Source: Sungkyunkwania multivorans (GTDB lineage: Bacteria; Bacteroidota; Bacteroidia; Flavobacteriales; Flavobacteriaceae). Taken from it: 64,000 nt of DNA. Shown piece after piece: positions 34,384-43,770 of this stretch. Numbering within the stretch: the stretch's first letter is position 1; the number at the start of each line of letters is the position of its first letter. The translations under genes and the position numbers were made by a program. Under the pieces are notes generated by a model. It made no database searches. It was not told where the DNA came from and saw only the letters and a program-made list of their open reading frames with translations. The stretch spans positions 558,001 to 622,000 of the forward strand of contig NZ_JBHTJH010000004.1 in assembly GCF_042675645.1 (NCBI RefSeq), written 5' to 3'.

Positions 34384-36345
34384 TCAATCATTCAGCAGAT
34401 TTTCTTTTAAGAACAAGGCGACCGCTTCGGTCATTCTATCCCTATTTGCTTTCTTTCTAAATCCATGCCCTTCATCTTTCGCTAGCATATACCACACCAT
34501 TCCATTATTATTTCTAATCGATTTTACCATTTGTTCAGATTCTGAAGCAGGTACACGTGGATCGTTTGCACCTTGAATCACAAATAAGGGTCTTTTGATC
34601 TTATCCACATGATTTGTAGGCGAAATGGACATTAAGAATTTTCGCATTTCAGGATCTCGTTCATCACCATATTCTGCTCTTCTTAGATCACGTCTATATG
34701 CTTCCGTATTTTCTAAGAACGTCACAAAATTACTTATCCCAACCACATCAATGCCGCATTTGAGCTTATCATTGAAATGATACATCGAGGATAGAACCAT
34801 ATACCCACCATAAGAGCCCCCGAAAACAGCGATTCTTTCGTTATCAAATTGCGGTTGATTCTCTATCCACTCGAGAAGTTTGCCGATGTCTTTGACAGAA
34901 TCCTCTCTCTTGAATCCGTTATCTAGTTTTAAATAGTTCTTACCATATCCTGAAGATCCGCGGACATTGGGAGCGATCACCGCTATGCCCATCTCATTGG
35001 CCAAAAAAGCATAGAATGAAGAGAAGTTGGGAGTATGTTGACCCTCCGGACCCCCATGTATAGAAATCATAACTGGCATTGGGTCATTTACTTTTGAAGG
35101 CTTATATACAAAAGCTGGAATCATTCTTTTTTTTCCTTCCAATTCATCAAAGGTTTCGTAATGGATAAGCACTGGTTTTGGAAACGTACTTGTGTCAAGT
35201 CCACCTACTTCGCTGGTCGTCCATCTTTCAATTTTCATGCTAGAAATATCCAAAGAATATATATCACCGGGCGTTTGAGACGTATTTATGGCCATTCCTA
35301 ACTTATCCTCCGTTGGATGAAAATGAATCGAATAAATTTGGCCGATCGGTAAATTCTTCGCCTTTTTATATGTATTCGATCGGAGATCTATTAGATATAA
35401 TTGGTTATATCCGTTTTCATTTACTGTAAATGCGCCTTTGGTACCAGACCTATTCGTAACAAATTCTTCAACATCCCATGGGATGTCCTTGGTGATATAT
35501 TCAATTTCTTTCGACTTTACATTATATTTAAAGAGGGTACGAAATTCTCCTCCTTGGTTGGTGGTGCCATAGATGTTTTCTCCTTTGCTATCCCAGCTAT
35601 CAGCTAGAAAAACAGCATCGGTATCCTCATCATTGATCTGAGTTAGCTTGTTGCTTTTCAGTTCCAAAATATAGGAGTTTGATTTTGTACTTGATAAATA
35701 TTGAAAGACAAGCAATCTCTTATCATCTGGCGACCAATCGGTCGCTATCCAATATCCGTTTCCTTTGTTAATTTTTAGAGCAGCTTCTTTGGGTGTCTCC
35801 ATATTGGAAATATAAATATCAAAATCTTTTTTATTTCTTCTTGAAGATGTAAAAGCAAACTGATCCCCTTTGTTAGACCATAACATTCCAAGATTTACAG
35901 ATGCTCCATCGCTTATCATTTCCGATTTTCTTGTGGCCATGTCGTACCAGTAAATTTGTCTGAATTCATTTCCGCCAATATCTTTAGAAAAGAGAAAGCC
36001 GTTATGGTCTTTAGAAGGGCAAAAAGTACCATTTGATACAGGTTCATTAAAAAAGGTGATCTGACTTCTGGCCCCACCAGGATACGCTATGGTATGTAAT
36101 TGTGAGGTATTAGCGAATCTCGTAGACAACAATATACCCTTATTGTTGGGCATCCAATCCACGAAGTTTGCAGATCGGGTGTTTTGATACTGCTGTAATC
36201 TCGATTTGATATCTTCGGGGATCTCTGGAATATCTTCCAATATCAAATTTCCAGACGTTCTGCGGTTTTGAGAATGAGCGGTATTGGATAAAAGAAATAG
36301 GAGGAAAATGAAAATTACGCTGAATTGCTGAAAAGGATATTTCAT
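34384..36345 (-). CDS. S9 family prolyl-oligopeptidase-like peptidase, exported
   Basis: The 653-residue protein has a signal peptide ending near NTAHSQ, a seven-bladed beta-propeller of TolB/DPP-IV type (about 40-390) and a C-terminal alpha/beta hydrolase domain. The catalytic Ser is in GGSYGGYM (about 512), Asp in GANDPRVP (about 595) and His in DEGHGF (about 627). Enzymes of this type cleave short peptides, often after proline or alanine, in the periplasm. The leader holds a poly-A-rich stretch without Shine-Dalgarno sequence. Confidence 0.92.
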   Translation of the reverse strand: MKYPFQQFSVIFIFLLFLLSNTAHSQNRRTSGNLILEDIPEIPEDIKSRLQQYQNTRSANFVDWMPNNKGILLSTRFANTSQLHTIAYPGGARSQITFFNEPVSNGTFCPSKDHNGFLFSKDIGGNEFRQIYWYDMATRKSEMISDGASVNLGMLWSNKGDQFAFTSSRRNKKDFDIYISNMETPKEAALKINKGNGYWIATDWSPDDKRLLVFQYLSSTKSNSYILELKSNKLTQINDEDTDAVFLADSWDSKGENIYGTTNQGGEFRTLFKYNVKSKEIEYITKDIPWDVEEFVTNRSGTKGAFTVNENGYNQLYLIDLRSNTYKKAKNLPIGQIYSIHFHPTEDKLGMAINTSQTPGDIYSLDISSMKIERWTTSEVGGLDTSTFPKPVLIHYETFDELEGKKRMIPAFVYKPSKVNDPMPVMISIHGGPEGQHTPNFSSFYAFLANEMGIAVIAPNVRGSSGYGKNYLKLDNGFKREDSVKDIGKLLEWIENQPQFDNERIAVFGGSYGGYMVLSSMYHFNDKLKCGIDVVGISNFVTFLENTEAYRRDLRRAEYGDERDPEMRKFLMSISPTNHVDKIKRPLFVIQGANDPRVPASESEQMVKSIRNNNGMVWYMLAKDEGHGFRKKANRDRMTEAVALFLKENLLND

Positions 36346-36444
36346 GGTTTGGTTTTTTGTTATTGGCTTAAATACTTCGGTATTTCTTCACGCAAGAATG
36401 ACCTAATTTAGCCAGTTTTTATTGCAATGGCAATAGAAGAATGA

Positions 36445-36482
36445 AAAAACCTCACAGGTTTTGGATTGCCTGTGAGGGTCTT
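36445..36482 (-). terminator. Terminator of the DUF6146/DUF6787-like unit
   Basis: CCTCACAGG and CCTGTGAGG pair around a 10-base loop; on the minus strand a T-run follows. Confidence 0.8.
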
Positions 36483-36503
36483 TCGGAGTCGTATATGTTA
36501 TGT

Positions 36504-36815
36504 TTATTCGCTCTTTACAAATAAAAATCCAAGGCCCAAGCGTTGCAGCATTTTCTTTTCGATATTCCAAAAGAATTTGAACTGCCCGAAAAGCCATCCA
36601 AAGAAAACCAATAATACCTGATATACAGGAAAGATCAATAAAATTCTGATAGGCCAATATATCCAGCCGTTGGTGTTTTCCTTAGTTATATTGAGCAAAT
36701 CCATCAGAGGCCCTGCTAATTTTGCGGCAGAAGACCCGGTAATGGCAAAAACGATAAATATAATGGCCACTTGAAAATTCGAGGTGATACCCCAACGTTC
36801 CTTTAATTTTTCCAT
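36504..36815 (-). CDS. Small membrane protein, DUF6787-like
   Basis: The 103-residue protein has two membrane helices (about 15-36 and 55-78), begins MEKLKERWGITSNFQ and contains the motif NGWIYWPIRILLIFPVYQ between and within them. I recall this pattern as DUF6787, restricted to Bacteroidota, with no known role. It lies 33 bases after the DUF6146-like gene on the same strand and before a terminator, so the two are probably co-transcribed. Confidence 0.7.
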   Translation of the reverse strand: MEKLKERWGITSNFQVAIIFIVFAITGSSAAKLAGPLMDLLNITKENTNGWIYWPIRILLIFPVYQVLLVFFGWLFGQFKFFWNIEKKMLQRLGLGFLFVKSE

Positions 36816-36848
36816 AGCATTTCAAAAATCAGCTGCAAAGATACTAAA

Positions 36849-37301
36849 TTAGATGCGTGGAAAATAAGGACCTAGGCGTTGATTGTATTTTCGTTGAAAG
36901 TAGATAAAATAATTATAGAGCTTATAGTTGACCTCGTATCCATAATCGATATTGGGTTCATAGTCGATAGGCACTAGATAGAGATCGGGATTGTATATAG
37001 TGGGTTGTAGCACACGCTGATTCCAGTTAAGGACAAACAGTCTATTCCTTGTTTCTAAAAAGCTCTGTGAATAAAATCCTCTGGGCCTGGCGATACTCTG
37101 TAGCCAATAGTTGAATCCAGGCTCGATGACAATGATCTCATACTCATCTTCGGCATCTTCTTCTGCTGCGATACGAACCGTGTCATTCCCTTTTTTGTTG
37201 AACAATTCTTTTTCTGTGTCATCGATGACCAACGCCTCTTTGGATGTAGAACAGGCCATGGACAACATTAGAACTATCGCTAAGGTATAAACATATCTCA
37301 T
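36849..37301 (-). CDS. Lipoprotein, DUF6146-like
   Basis: The 150-residue protein has a lipoprotein signal (MLSMACST, Cys17) and a conserved C-terminal domain with NYWLQSIARPRGFYSQ, LETRNRLFVLNWNQRV and NYKLYNYFIYFQRKYN, which I associate with DUF6146 of Bacteroidota. It is anchored in the inner or outer membrane on the periplasmic side. The role is unknown. It heads a two-gene unit with the DUF6787-like gene. Confidence 0.78.
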   Translation of the reverse strand: MRYVYTLAIVLMLSMACSTSKEALVIDDTEKELFNKKGNDTVRIAAEEDAEDEYEIIVIEPGFNYWLQSIARPRGFYSQSFLETRNRLFVLNWNQRVLQPTIYNPDLYLVPIDYEPNIDYGYEVNYKLYNYFIYFQRKYNQRLGPYFPRI

Positions 37302-37371
37302 ATATCTAAAAATACGAAATATTTATATCCTTGTTCGGCAATTCACGAAGTTTTAACACTTCGCTAGGGTA

Positions 37372-37414
37372 TAAAAAAGGCATTGGAAAATTAAGATTTC
37401 CAATGCCTTTTTTC
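37372..37414. terminator. Terminator after the DUF937 gene
   Basis: AAAAAAGGCATTGGAAA and TTTCCAATGCCTTTTTT form a 17-base perfect stem around a short loop; symmetric enough to work both ways. Confidence 0.92.
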
Positions 37415-37433
37415 AAATTATAAAAGATGTTAA

Positions 37434-38072
37434 TTAGCGTCTTCTTCCAAACAATCCGCCAAGAAGACCACCAAGACCGCTTTTCTTCTTATTAGCGCCA
37501 AGCACCATATCTGCTACATCATCCAAGACGCTACCGTCGCCGTCGGCATCGATAAGACTTTCTATGAGGCTTTGATTTCTTTGTGGTTGTCCTCCGAGCA
37601 TGCTTCCTAGCAGCCCTGTAAGTCCATTGCTGTCACTAACGTTGTTCTGTCTTGTTTGCTGTCCTACAACACCCATAAGAATAGGGGCTGCTACCTTTAA
37701 GATTTGAGAGATGGTACCGGCATCAAGTCCGGATTGGCTGCTTAAAGCATTTTCCACATTCGGTTGTTTTTGCCCCAAGAGATGCCCTAGGATACCAGCA
37801 CCGTCATCCATTACCGATCGGTCTACACCGCCACCGAATAGCCCGCCTAGGTCATTCAGAATACTCCCATCATGTTTGTTGGATAAGGCATTCATAAGTC
37901 CAGAAGCGCCTTCTGGTGTGGCGGCATTCTTTTTCATCGCTCCCATCAATACAGGAAGCGCCATGCTTAATACATCGGCTGTCTTGTCTTCGGGTTGTCC
38001 AGTTTGCTGACTTACGCCATTGATCATTTGACGTCCCATATCGCTATTTAATAAATCTAATAATCCCGACAT
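37434..38072 (-). CDS. DUF937 domain protein
   Basis: The 212-residue protein is rich in Gly, Leu and Met. It has the DUF937 pattern: MSGLLDLLNSDMGRQMINGVSQQTG at the start, repeated LP-I/VLMGAM/VV segments (ALPVLMGAMKKN, AAPILMGVVGQQ) and Gly-rich spacers, with a calcium-loop-like DADGDGSVLDD near 180 and an arginine-lysine tail (GLFGRRR). Members resemble YidB. The role is unknown, with no signal peptide. A perfect terminator follows. Confidence 0.85.
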   Translation of the reverse strand: MSGLLDLLNSDMGRQMINGVSQQTGQPEDKTADVLSMALPVLMGAMKKNAATPEGASGLMNALSNKHDGSILNDLGGLFGGGVDRSVMDDGAGILGHLLGQKQPNVENALSSQSGLDAGTISQILKVAAPILMGVVGQQTRQNNVSDSNGLTGLLGSMLGGQPQRNQSLIESLIDADGDGSVLDDVADMVLGANKKKSGLGGLLGGLFGRRR

Positions 38073-38144
38073 TTCGTTGTTTTTTAGGTTTGAAGCTCCA
38101 AGTTACGAAAAAAGATAGTTTCACTTTGAAGTCCCTTAGGAAAT

Positions 38145-38173
38145 AAAAAAGATCCGATGAACGGATCTTTTTT
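38145..38173 (-). terminator. Terminator after the M28 peptidase gene
   Basis: AAAAAAGATCCG, loop ATGAA, CGGATCTTTTTT; on the minus strand it ends the M28 transcript. Confidence 0.88.
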
Positions 38174-38220
38174 GAGGATAAGAAGAATAGGGATACCCCA
38201 TCAATATTACTTAATTCGTG

Positions 38221-39816
38221 TTAGTTGCCCGTAGACTCGTCGAGCTTATCTGCAACGATACGATTATCTCGGTTTGCTATTTCCCAAGCGGTATGAAAGA
38301 TCAGCTTGGCGCGTTTGACCATCAATTCATACTCAATTTTATCTGGAGTGTCAGAAGGTCGATGATAATCATCGTGTGTTCCATTAAAATAAAAAATGAT
38401 CGGAACATTATTTTTTGCAAAATTATAGTGGTCACTACGATAATAGAAACGATTTGGGTCATTTTCGTCGTTGTAGGTGTAGTCTAGCTCTAGATTTGCA
38501 TACTTTGTGTTGATGTCCTCAGACAGTGAATGCAGTTCAGAACTCAATTTATCAGACCCTATCAAATAAATATAATCTGGCCCGCCATTTCGTTTTGGGT
38601 CTGTGCGCCCTACCATATCGATGTTCAAATTTACTACCGTGTCCTCTAACGGAAAGATGGGATTGTCCGTGTAATATTCAGAACCCAAAAGCCCTTTTTC
38701 TTCCCCAGTAACATGTAAGAATACGACCGATCTTTTAGGACCGTTTCCTTCTGCAGCGGCCTTTTTGAATGCCTCAGCGATTTCCAAAACAGAAACCGTT
38801 CCCGAACCATCGTCATCGGCTCCGTTATTTATCTGTCCGTCAGCGCTAACTCCTATGTGATCCAAATGAGCCGAGATCACCACATATTCATTTGGTTTTT
38901 CAACGCCTTCTATGAAGGCCACTACGTTTTCGGATGACACCTCTTCTGTAGTATTGGCGATATCGATAGAAAGTTTGGTTTGTAGTTGCTGCGAAGTCTC
39001 TGTATTTTCAATATCGGCATAGATATCTTTCGCCATCGTCTCGTTCACAAAGAAGTAAAAGAAATCTTCTCCATCTTTCTTTAGCGACATTTGCCCGCCA
39101 CCATTCTTAGCGCGTTCAGAAACAAATTTGAATTGTTGAAGTACCAGTGGAAAATTAGCAGCATCATAATACAGTAGCCCTTTTGCACCTTTAGACTTTG
39201 CGATTTCAATCCTATTGCCAAAACTCTGTCTAATGTTTGACCAAGAAGAGGTTTCTGCCGAACCAGTGATCACATAGGTGCCATCATCATTTTTTGGCTC
39301 TCCTGCTTTGATAAGAACAATTTTCCCATCTACGTCTACATCGTCATAATCCGAATATTTCTCATCTTCAATTCCATAACCGACAAAGGTGATACTTGTC
39401 ACATCGATCTTCCCATTTTTAGAAGCTGAAAAAGTGGCAAAATCCTCACCGATCTTGTAATTTTTGTTAGGAGAAGTGATACTGGCATTGGGCACACTCA
39501 TCATTTCAAGAGGTACTTTTTGAATAAAGTCATTGTTCCCTTTGGCTGCTGGCACACCCAGACCCACATAATAGTTTTTGAGGTACTCAACGGCCTTCTT
39601 CTGTCCAGGCTTCCCAGTTTCACGCCCAGCATATTCGTCCGATGCGTAAATATAAAGGTGTTTGCTCAAATCCTGGGCATTGATCGTGTTTGCATATTGC
39701 ACCGGATCCCCAATTTCTCTTGGTGCCGAATTCGTTCCAGTTTCTGCGACTGTATTCTTGTTACCGCCACATCCCATCATCGCCACAAGGGCTATACCTA
39801 ATAATGATCTTTTCAT
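38221..39816 (-). CDS. M28 family zinc metallopeptidase with PA domain, lipoprotein
   Basis: The start at 39816 gives 531 residues with a lipoprotein signal (VAMMGCGG); an ATG eight codons earlier at 39840 is possible but would put extra residues before it. A protease-associated domain (about 95-250, TFVGYGIEDEKYSDYDDVDVDG) sits inside an M28 aminopeptidase domain. All zinc ligands are visible: His in SAHLDHIG, Asp in NGADDDGSG, the Glu pair in TGEEKGLLG, Asp in NLNIDMVG, His in DDYHRPSD. It is a membrane-anchored aminopeptidase or carboxypeptidase acting in the periplasm. Confidence 0.93.
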   Translation of the reverse strand: MKRSLLGIALVAMMGCGGNKNTVAETGTNSAPREIGDPVQYANTINAQDLSKHLYIYASDEYAGRETGKPGQKKAVEYLKNYYVGLGVPAAKGNNDFIQKVPLEMMSVPNASITSPNKNYKIGEDFATFSASKNGKIDVTSITFVGYGIEDEKYSDYDDVDVDGKIVLIKAGEPKNDDGTYVITGSAETSSWSNIRQSFGNRIEIAKSKGAKGLLYYDAANFPLVLQQFKFVSERAKNGGGQMSLKKDGEDFFYFFVNETMAKDIYADIENTETSQQLQTKLSIDIANTTEEVSSENVVAFIEGVEKPNEYVVISAHLDHIGVSADGQINNGADDDGSGTVSVLEIAEAFKKAAAEGNGPKRSVVFLHVTGEEKGLLGSEYYTDNPIFPLEDTVVNLNIDMVGRTDPKRNGGPDYIYLIGSDKLSSELHSLSEDINTKYANLELDYTYNDENDPNRFYYRSDHYNFAKNNVPIIFYFNGTHDDYHRPSDTPDKIEYELMVKRAKLIFHTAWEIANRDNRIVADKLDESTGN

Positions 39817-39932
39817 CTGATATAAAAATAAATTTGTCAAATATAACCAAAAAATGATGGCGTGATCAGCTAGAGAAATCTTGTATCTTGCCTGTTTTTC
39901 CTAAAGTTTTCTTAAAATTGGAATAGGTGGTC

Positions 39933-40286
39933 TTATTCTTCTAAACCTTCTAACTCGTCCAGCTCCTCTTCTAATTCCTCAAGTTCTTCCACAGCTTTTT
40001 GTTCAGACTCTTGTTCCCTAAGTTCAAATTGCTCATCCTTTGCTACCTTATTTTCAAAAAAGACCACTTTGGATATGGTGACAAATGATGCTAGAAGCCC
40101 TGCGATAATAATAAATTTGGGAGCATTGAGATTCTTATTTGCACTTTTGGAAAGCATGAATGCAAGAATTCCAACGATGATGGTAACAAGCGCAGGAAGC
40201 ATCGTAATGGTCCCTAATGGTAGGAATGATAGAATGATGGTGAGTACTGCTGCTATGACTCCTAAAAAAACAAGGAACTTTCTCAT
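39933..40286 (-). CDS. Small membrane protein with Glu-rich tail
   Basis: The 117-residue protein has three membrane helices (about 4-21, 24-44, 54-76) and a C-terminal cytoplasmic or periplasmic tail of about 30 residues made mostly of Glu and Leu (EELEELEEELDELEGLEE), likely a coiled coil. I do not recognise a family. It lies 6 bases after the DUF3108 gene and shares its transcript. Confidence 0.7.
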   Translation of the reverse strand: MRKFLVFLGVIAAVLTIILSFLPLGTITMLPALVTIIVGILAFMLSKSANKNLNAPKFIIIAGLLASFVTISKVVFFENKVAKDEQFELREQESEQKAVEELEELEEELDELEGLEE

Positions 40287-40292
40287 GACTAT

Positions 40293-41045
40293 TTAGTTTG
40301 CCAGCCCCGAGGCTGTTTTTAGGTTCAGTTGACCGCTTCCAACAGGAATGTTGAACTTTATCAGCGTTGGAATTTTATTGGAATCTGCTGTCAAGTAGAT
40401 GGTTCCATTGATACTGCCACCTTTGGCAGAAACGGCGAGCTTGTAGCATTCTTTGGTGCCCAAACTTCCGGCTTTGATAAATTCTTTGCCCTTGTATGTA
40501 ACTTTGATCGGATGTTCTTCACGATCGAAGAGCACTTTAAAGGTTTTGCTTTCACCGGGCGAGACCGAGGCGATAGGTATTTGTCTTATTTGATAAATGG
40601 TGGAGACCACATCTAATGTCTCTTCACTTATCTTATGTGTTTTATGTTCATCGTAGCCCTTCTTTTTCATGTGGCTCTTCACCACACCGGTTTTATGGTT
40701 ATACGTATACTTCACCATTTTCTTATACCCTCCTTCGTCAATATTTCGTTTGTAAAGTAGGGGTCTAAAGGTTTTGGTACTCCAATAGGTTTCATAGAGG
40801 TCTCTGATCTTAAAGAAGGTATCCCATTTGCTATAGGTGCTGGCCTTACACTTTAAATGCAGGAGTGTGCTCTTGGAGGTTTCCACCTTTTTGGTCTCCA
40901 TGGTCAACTGTGCCAGTTCGGTCATAAGGCCGCTCATGTTATAGGAGGCAGCGTATGTCAACTTTTCTCCCGATGTAAACGCCTGTTGTGCGGTCCCATT
41001 TTTGGTAATGGCGGCCAATGCGATAATTGCAAATATTCTTCTCAT
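40293..41045 (-). CDS. DUF3108 exported protein
   Basis: The start at 41045 gives a 250-residue protein with a signal peptide (MRRIFAIIALAAI ... GTAQQ); the upstream ATG at 41087 would add 14 polar residues and is rejected. The mature part starts with FTSGEKLTYAASYNMSGLMTELAQL and contains FFKIRDLYETYW, LLYKRNIDEGGYKK and VLFDREEHPIKVTYKGKE, the DUF3108 pattern (LptD/LolA-like beta half-barrel). It is periplasmic, role unknown. Confidence 0.85.
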   Translation of the reverse strand: MRRIFAIIALAAITKNGTAQQAFTSGEKLTYAASYNMSGLMTELAQLTMETKKVETSKSTLLHLKCKASTYSKWDTFFKIRDLYETYWSTKTFRPLLYKRNIDEGGYKKMVKYTYNHKTGVVKSHMKKKGYDEHKTHKISEETLDVVSTIYQIRQIPIASVSPGESKTFKVLFDREEHPIKVTYKGKEFIKAGSLGTKECYKLAVSAKGGSINGTIYLTADSNKIPTLIKFNIPVGSGQLNLKTASGLAN

Positions 41046-41274
41046 CAGATATCGGTTCTTAAATTGGTATAACGAACCTACTTTCATTTATTGTGCCAAA
41101 GATAATCTTTTGTGCTTGGGATTGAAACCAAATATTTATACCCAGTGCTTTACTTCAATAATTACGGTTTTCACGTAAAATTGTTGCGGTTTCCATTAGA
41201 TAGACGAATTATGCAGATATATTTTATAATTTAGGACTATCTTAAAAGAATAATCAACCACAAAACCTTTAAAT

Positions 41275-41661
41275 ATGTCAAAGAACGACAACAAGATCAC
41301 ATTTCAACAAGGAATCGATTGGACGACCAATTGGAGAAACGGAAGAGGAAACCGCAACGTAGATGCATTCTTGATACCTGCCGAGGATCTAGTTGCTGCG
41401 CTTATAGAGATAGGCGTACTGCCGAATGGTACCTATGCTACCGATGATAAGAATATAAGAGCATACTTGGGTGTCGATGATAAAAATACGGATAGATTGG
41501 TCATTGTAGGAACGAAGAAAGACACTTCGGTGACGCCGGCCGTTTATCGCGATATGATCACGGACGACCAGACTGGAAGAAAATGGGAAGGCGGCGGAAG
41601 TCTTTATGATTTTACAGAGCCTTGTCCAACAGCATGCGATGTTAATAGTCCTTTAAATTAG
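41275..41661 (+). CDS. Small soluble protein of unknown function, first gene of a two-component set
   Basis: The 128-residue protein has no signal peptide, no membrane helix and no recognised motif. Visible features are QGIDWTTNWRNGRGNRNVDAFLIP at the front, a central LGVDDKNTDRLVIVG strand and a C-terminal CPTACD. It precedes the 7-TM protein by 14 bases, so it very likely belongs to the same transcript as the 7-TM protein, kinase and regulator. It may be a signal or accessory protein of that system (inference). Confidence 0.7.
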   Translation: MSKNDNKITFQQGIDWTTNWRNGRGNRNVDAFLIPAEDLVAALIEIGVLPNGTYATDDKNIRAYLGVDDKNTDRLVIVGTKKDTSVTPAVYRDMITDDQTGRKWEGGGSLYDFTEPCPTACDVNSPLN

Positions 41662-41675
41662 CCATATAGAGTAAG

Positions 41676-42311
41676 ATGCAACTACTTAGGGCTCTGTCAC
41701 TTATAGGTAACGTCATATTACTTGTAAATGTCGTATTGTATTTTAAAAGCTTTTCCAAGAAAGGGAAGGCTTTTAAAATTTTCACTATGTATCTTGCTAC
41801 GATATTGATGATTCAAGTTTTTAGCATATTATTGGCGCGGCAGGGGATGAACAATATATTTCTATCACATGCTTACTTCTTTTTTCAATTGCTATTGTTA
41901 GGGTGGTTTTATCTAAACTTATTTAAATCCAGAATCCAAAAGAAGATCGTTATAATCCTACTTATAATTACATCGTCATATAGCATCATACAATATTCGT
42001 TGGATTGGAATATCATCAATAGTTTCAATCTTGTATTGATATGCGTTACTTCGCTTTGTTTAGTGTTGTTTTCAATACTTTATCTTTATAACTCCTTAAG
42101 CGAGAAACAAGATTTTCTTTATGTCAATATTGGGATTCTTGTATATATGTTATCTAGTACTTTATTGTTTACTGCTGGAAATTTGATGATTGAGGTTGAT
42201 CCGATGTTCAATAAAGTGATCTGGATCGTCAATGCCTTTTTATATATAATTTATCAAATAATAATTTTTTTTGAATGGTGGAAGAACTTTTCAATAACGA
42301 GAATAGAATAA
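41676..42311 (+). CDS. Seven-helix membrane protein paired with a histidine kinase
   Basis: The 211-residue protein consists almost wholly of seven predicted membrane helices (about 5-23, 34-53, 62-82, 90-106, 115-137, 147-167, 180-198) with short loops. Its 3' end overlaps the histidine-kinase gene by 37 bases in another frame. The pattern suggests a sensor module that in other systems is fused to the kinase, here kept as a separate polypeptide. The ligand is unknown. Confidence 0.75.
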   Translation: MQLLRALSLIGNVILLVNVVLYFKSFSKKGKAFKIFTMYLATILMIQVFSILLARQGMNNIFLSHAYFFFQLLLLGWFYLNLFKSRIQKKIVIILLIITSSYSIIQYSLDWNIINSFNLVLICVTSLCLVLFSILYLYNSLSEKQDFLYVNIGILVYMLSSTLLFTAGNLMIEVDPMFNKVIWIVNAFLYIIYQIIIFFEWWKNFSITRIE

Positions 42312-43069
42312 TCCCAATTCTAATATCTGGTGTGATCGTGCTCCTTTTTATGGCAGTGTCGTTAATTGCGTTCTTTCATTTTTCTCGGAAGAAGATCGTC
42401 CAAAAGGAACTTGAAAAGAAAGACCTAGAAATTAGCCATCAGAAAAAGTTATTGCAAGCAACCATCCTTACTCAAGAGAAGGAGCGCAAGCGTATTGCAC
42501 AAGATCTGCACGATGACATCAGCTCCAAGCTGAATATTGTTTCGCTCAATTCGCATGTGCTCCAAAACGGTAATATCACCGAAGATGAGCTCCAAGAGGC
42601 GACCGGCAACATTATCGCAATGACCAACAAAGCTCTAGAGAGCTCCCGTCGTATCGCTCATGATCTTTTACCTCCAATTCTGGAGAAGTTTGGATTGAAA
42701 GCTGCCATTGAAGAATTGTGTGATGAGTTTGAATCCAGTAAGAATGTCACCGTCAAACTTGAGATGGACAGTGACCTGGACCATTTTAGTGATACCGATC
42801 AGTTGAACATTTTTCGAATTCTCCAAGAATTGATGAACAATTCGTTGAGACACGGAAAGGCAGAGAATATCACCGTTCACTTTTATAAAGAAAACGAACG
42901 ACTGCATTGTAAATATTCAGACAACGGAAAAGGATTTGATGTACAATCTACTGATAGTCAGAAGGGTTTGGGGATGAAAAATATTGAAAGTAGGATCGAA
43001 TTGTTAAAAGGAAGTATTAATTTTAAGAGCGCTATAGACCAAGGTGTACATGTACATGTCACCATTTAA
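42275..43069 (+). CDS. NarL-type sensor histidine kinase
   Basis: The 264-residue protein has one N-terminal membrane helix (about 12-34), a short coiled coil, the HisKA_3 phosphorylation box EKERKRIAQDLHDDISSKL (His near 79) and a HATPase domain with ELMNNSLRHG, YSDNGKGFD and GLGMKNIESR. It has no sensor domain of its own, which fits a complex with the overlapping 7-TM protein. The partner is the response regulator that follows after 11 bases. Confidence 0.94.
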   Translation: MVEELFNNENRIIPILISGVIVLLFMAVSLIAFFHFSRKKIVQKELEKKDLEISHQKKLLQATILTQEKERKRIAQDLHDDISSKLNIVSLNSHVLQNGNITEDELQEATGNIIAMTNKALESSRRIAHDLLPPILEKFGLKAAIEELCDEFESSKNVTVKLEMDSDLDHFSDTDQLNIFRILQELMNNSLRHGKAENITVHFYKENERLHCKYSDNGKGFDVQSTDSQKGLGMKNIESRIELLKGSINFKSAIDQGVHVHVTI

Positions 43070-43080
43070 GACCTACCATA

Positions 43081-43761
43081 ATGACAACCAACGCCATAAA
43101 CATCGTTCTTGTGGATGATGAGGCTTTATTCCGGAAGGGAATGGCCTTTATCCTAGGAAGAGAAAAGAATTTTAATATCCTCTTTGAAGCCGCTGATGGG
43201 GAAATGCTGCAAAATGCGCTAGCGGAGACCAATGTTGTTCCAGATATCATTTTGATGGACCTTAAGATGCCAAAGATGAATGGGGTGGAAGCGACAAAAT
43301 TCCTACATAAGGAATATCCAGAAATAAAGGTCATCGCATTGACGAGCTATACAAACAAGGCATTCATCATAAATATGGTCGATGTCGGGGCTTCTTCCTA
43401 CCTAGTGAAGAATGCATCACCAGACGAGGTGGTCCATACCATCAACGAAGTGGCCACCAAAGGCTTCTATTATAACGATGAGGTGATGCGCGTAATTCAT
43501 CAGAACATGTTGGCCAGTGATGGAAAACCCCAAAAGAGTAGATTGGATAGCGACCTGCTCACCAAACGCGAGAAAGAGGTACTTCAATTGATATGTGAAC
43601 AAAAGACCACAGCCGAGATTGGAGAACAACTATTTATCAGCCCCAGAACGGTCGAGGGGCATCGCAACAATCTTTTGCTCAAGACCGAATCTAAGAACAC
43701 TGCCGGCTTGGTCATCTTTGGCATTCAAAACAAATTGGTGGATCTTCAACCTAATTTTTAG
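43081..43761 (+). CDS. NarL/FixJ-family response regulator
   Basis: The 226-residue protein has a receiver domain (phospho-acceptor Asp in DIILMDLKMP, about 60; Thr in IALTSY; Lys in YLVKNASP) and a LuxR-type helix-turn-helix (about 158-220, LTKREKEVLQLICEQKTTAEIGEQLF). It is the output of the kinase just upstream. It ends 9 bases before the convergent membrane-protein gene of the P47-like cassette, which makes that cassette a plausible target, though this is an inference from position only. Confidence 0.94.
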   Translation: MTTNAINIVLVDDEALFRKGMAFILGREKNFNILFEAADGEMLQNALAETNVVPDIILMDLKMPKMNGVEATKFLHKEYPEIKVIALTSYTNKAFIINMVDVGASSYLVKNASPDEVVHTINEVATKGFYYNDEVMRVIHQNMLASDGKPQKSRLDSDLLTKREKEVLQLICEQKTTAEIGEQLFISPRTVEGHRNNLLLKTESKNTAGLVIFGIQNKLVDLQPNF

Positions 43762-43770
43762 TACGTCTAT

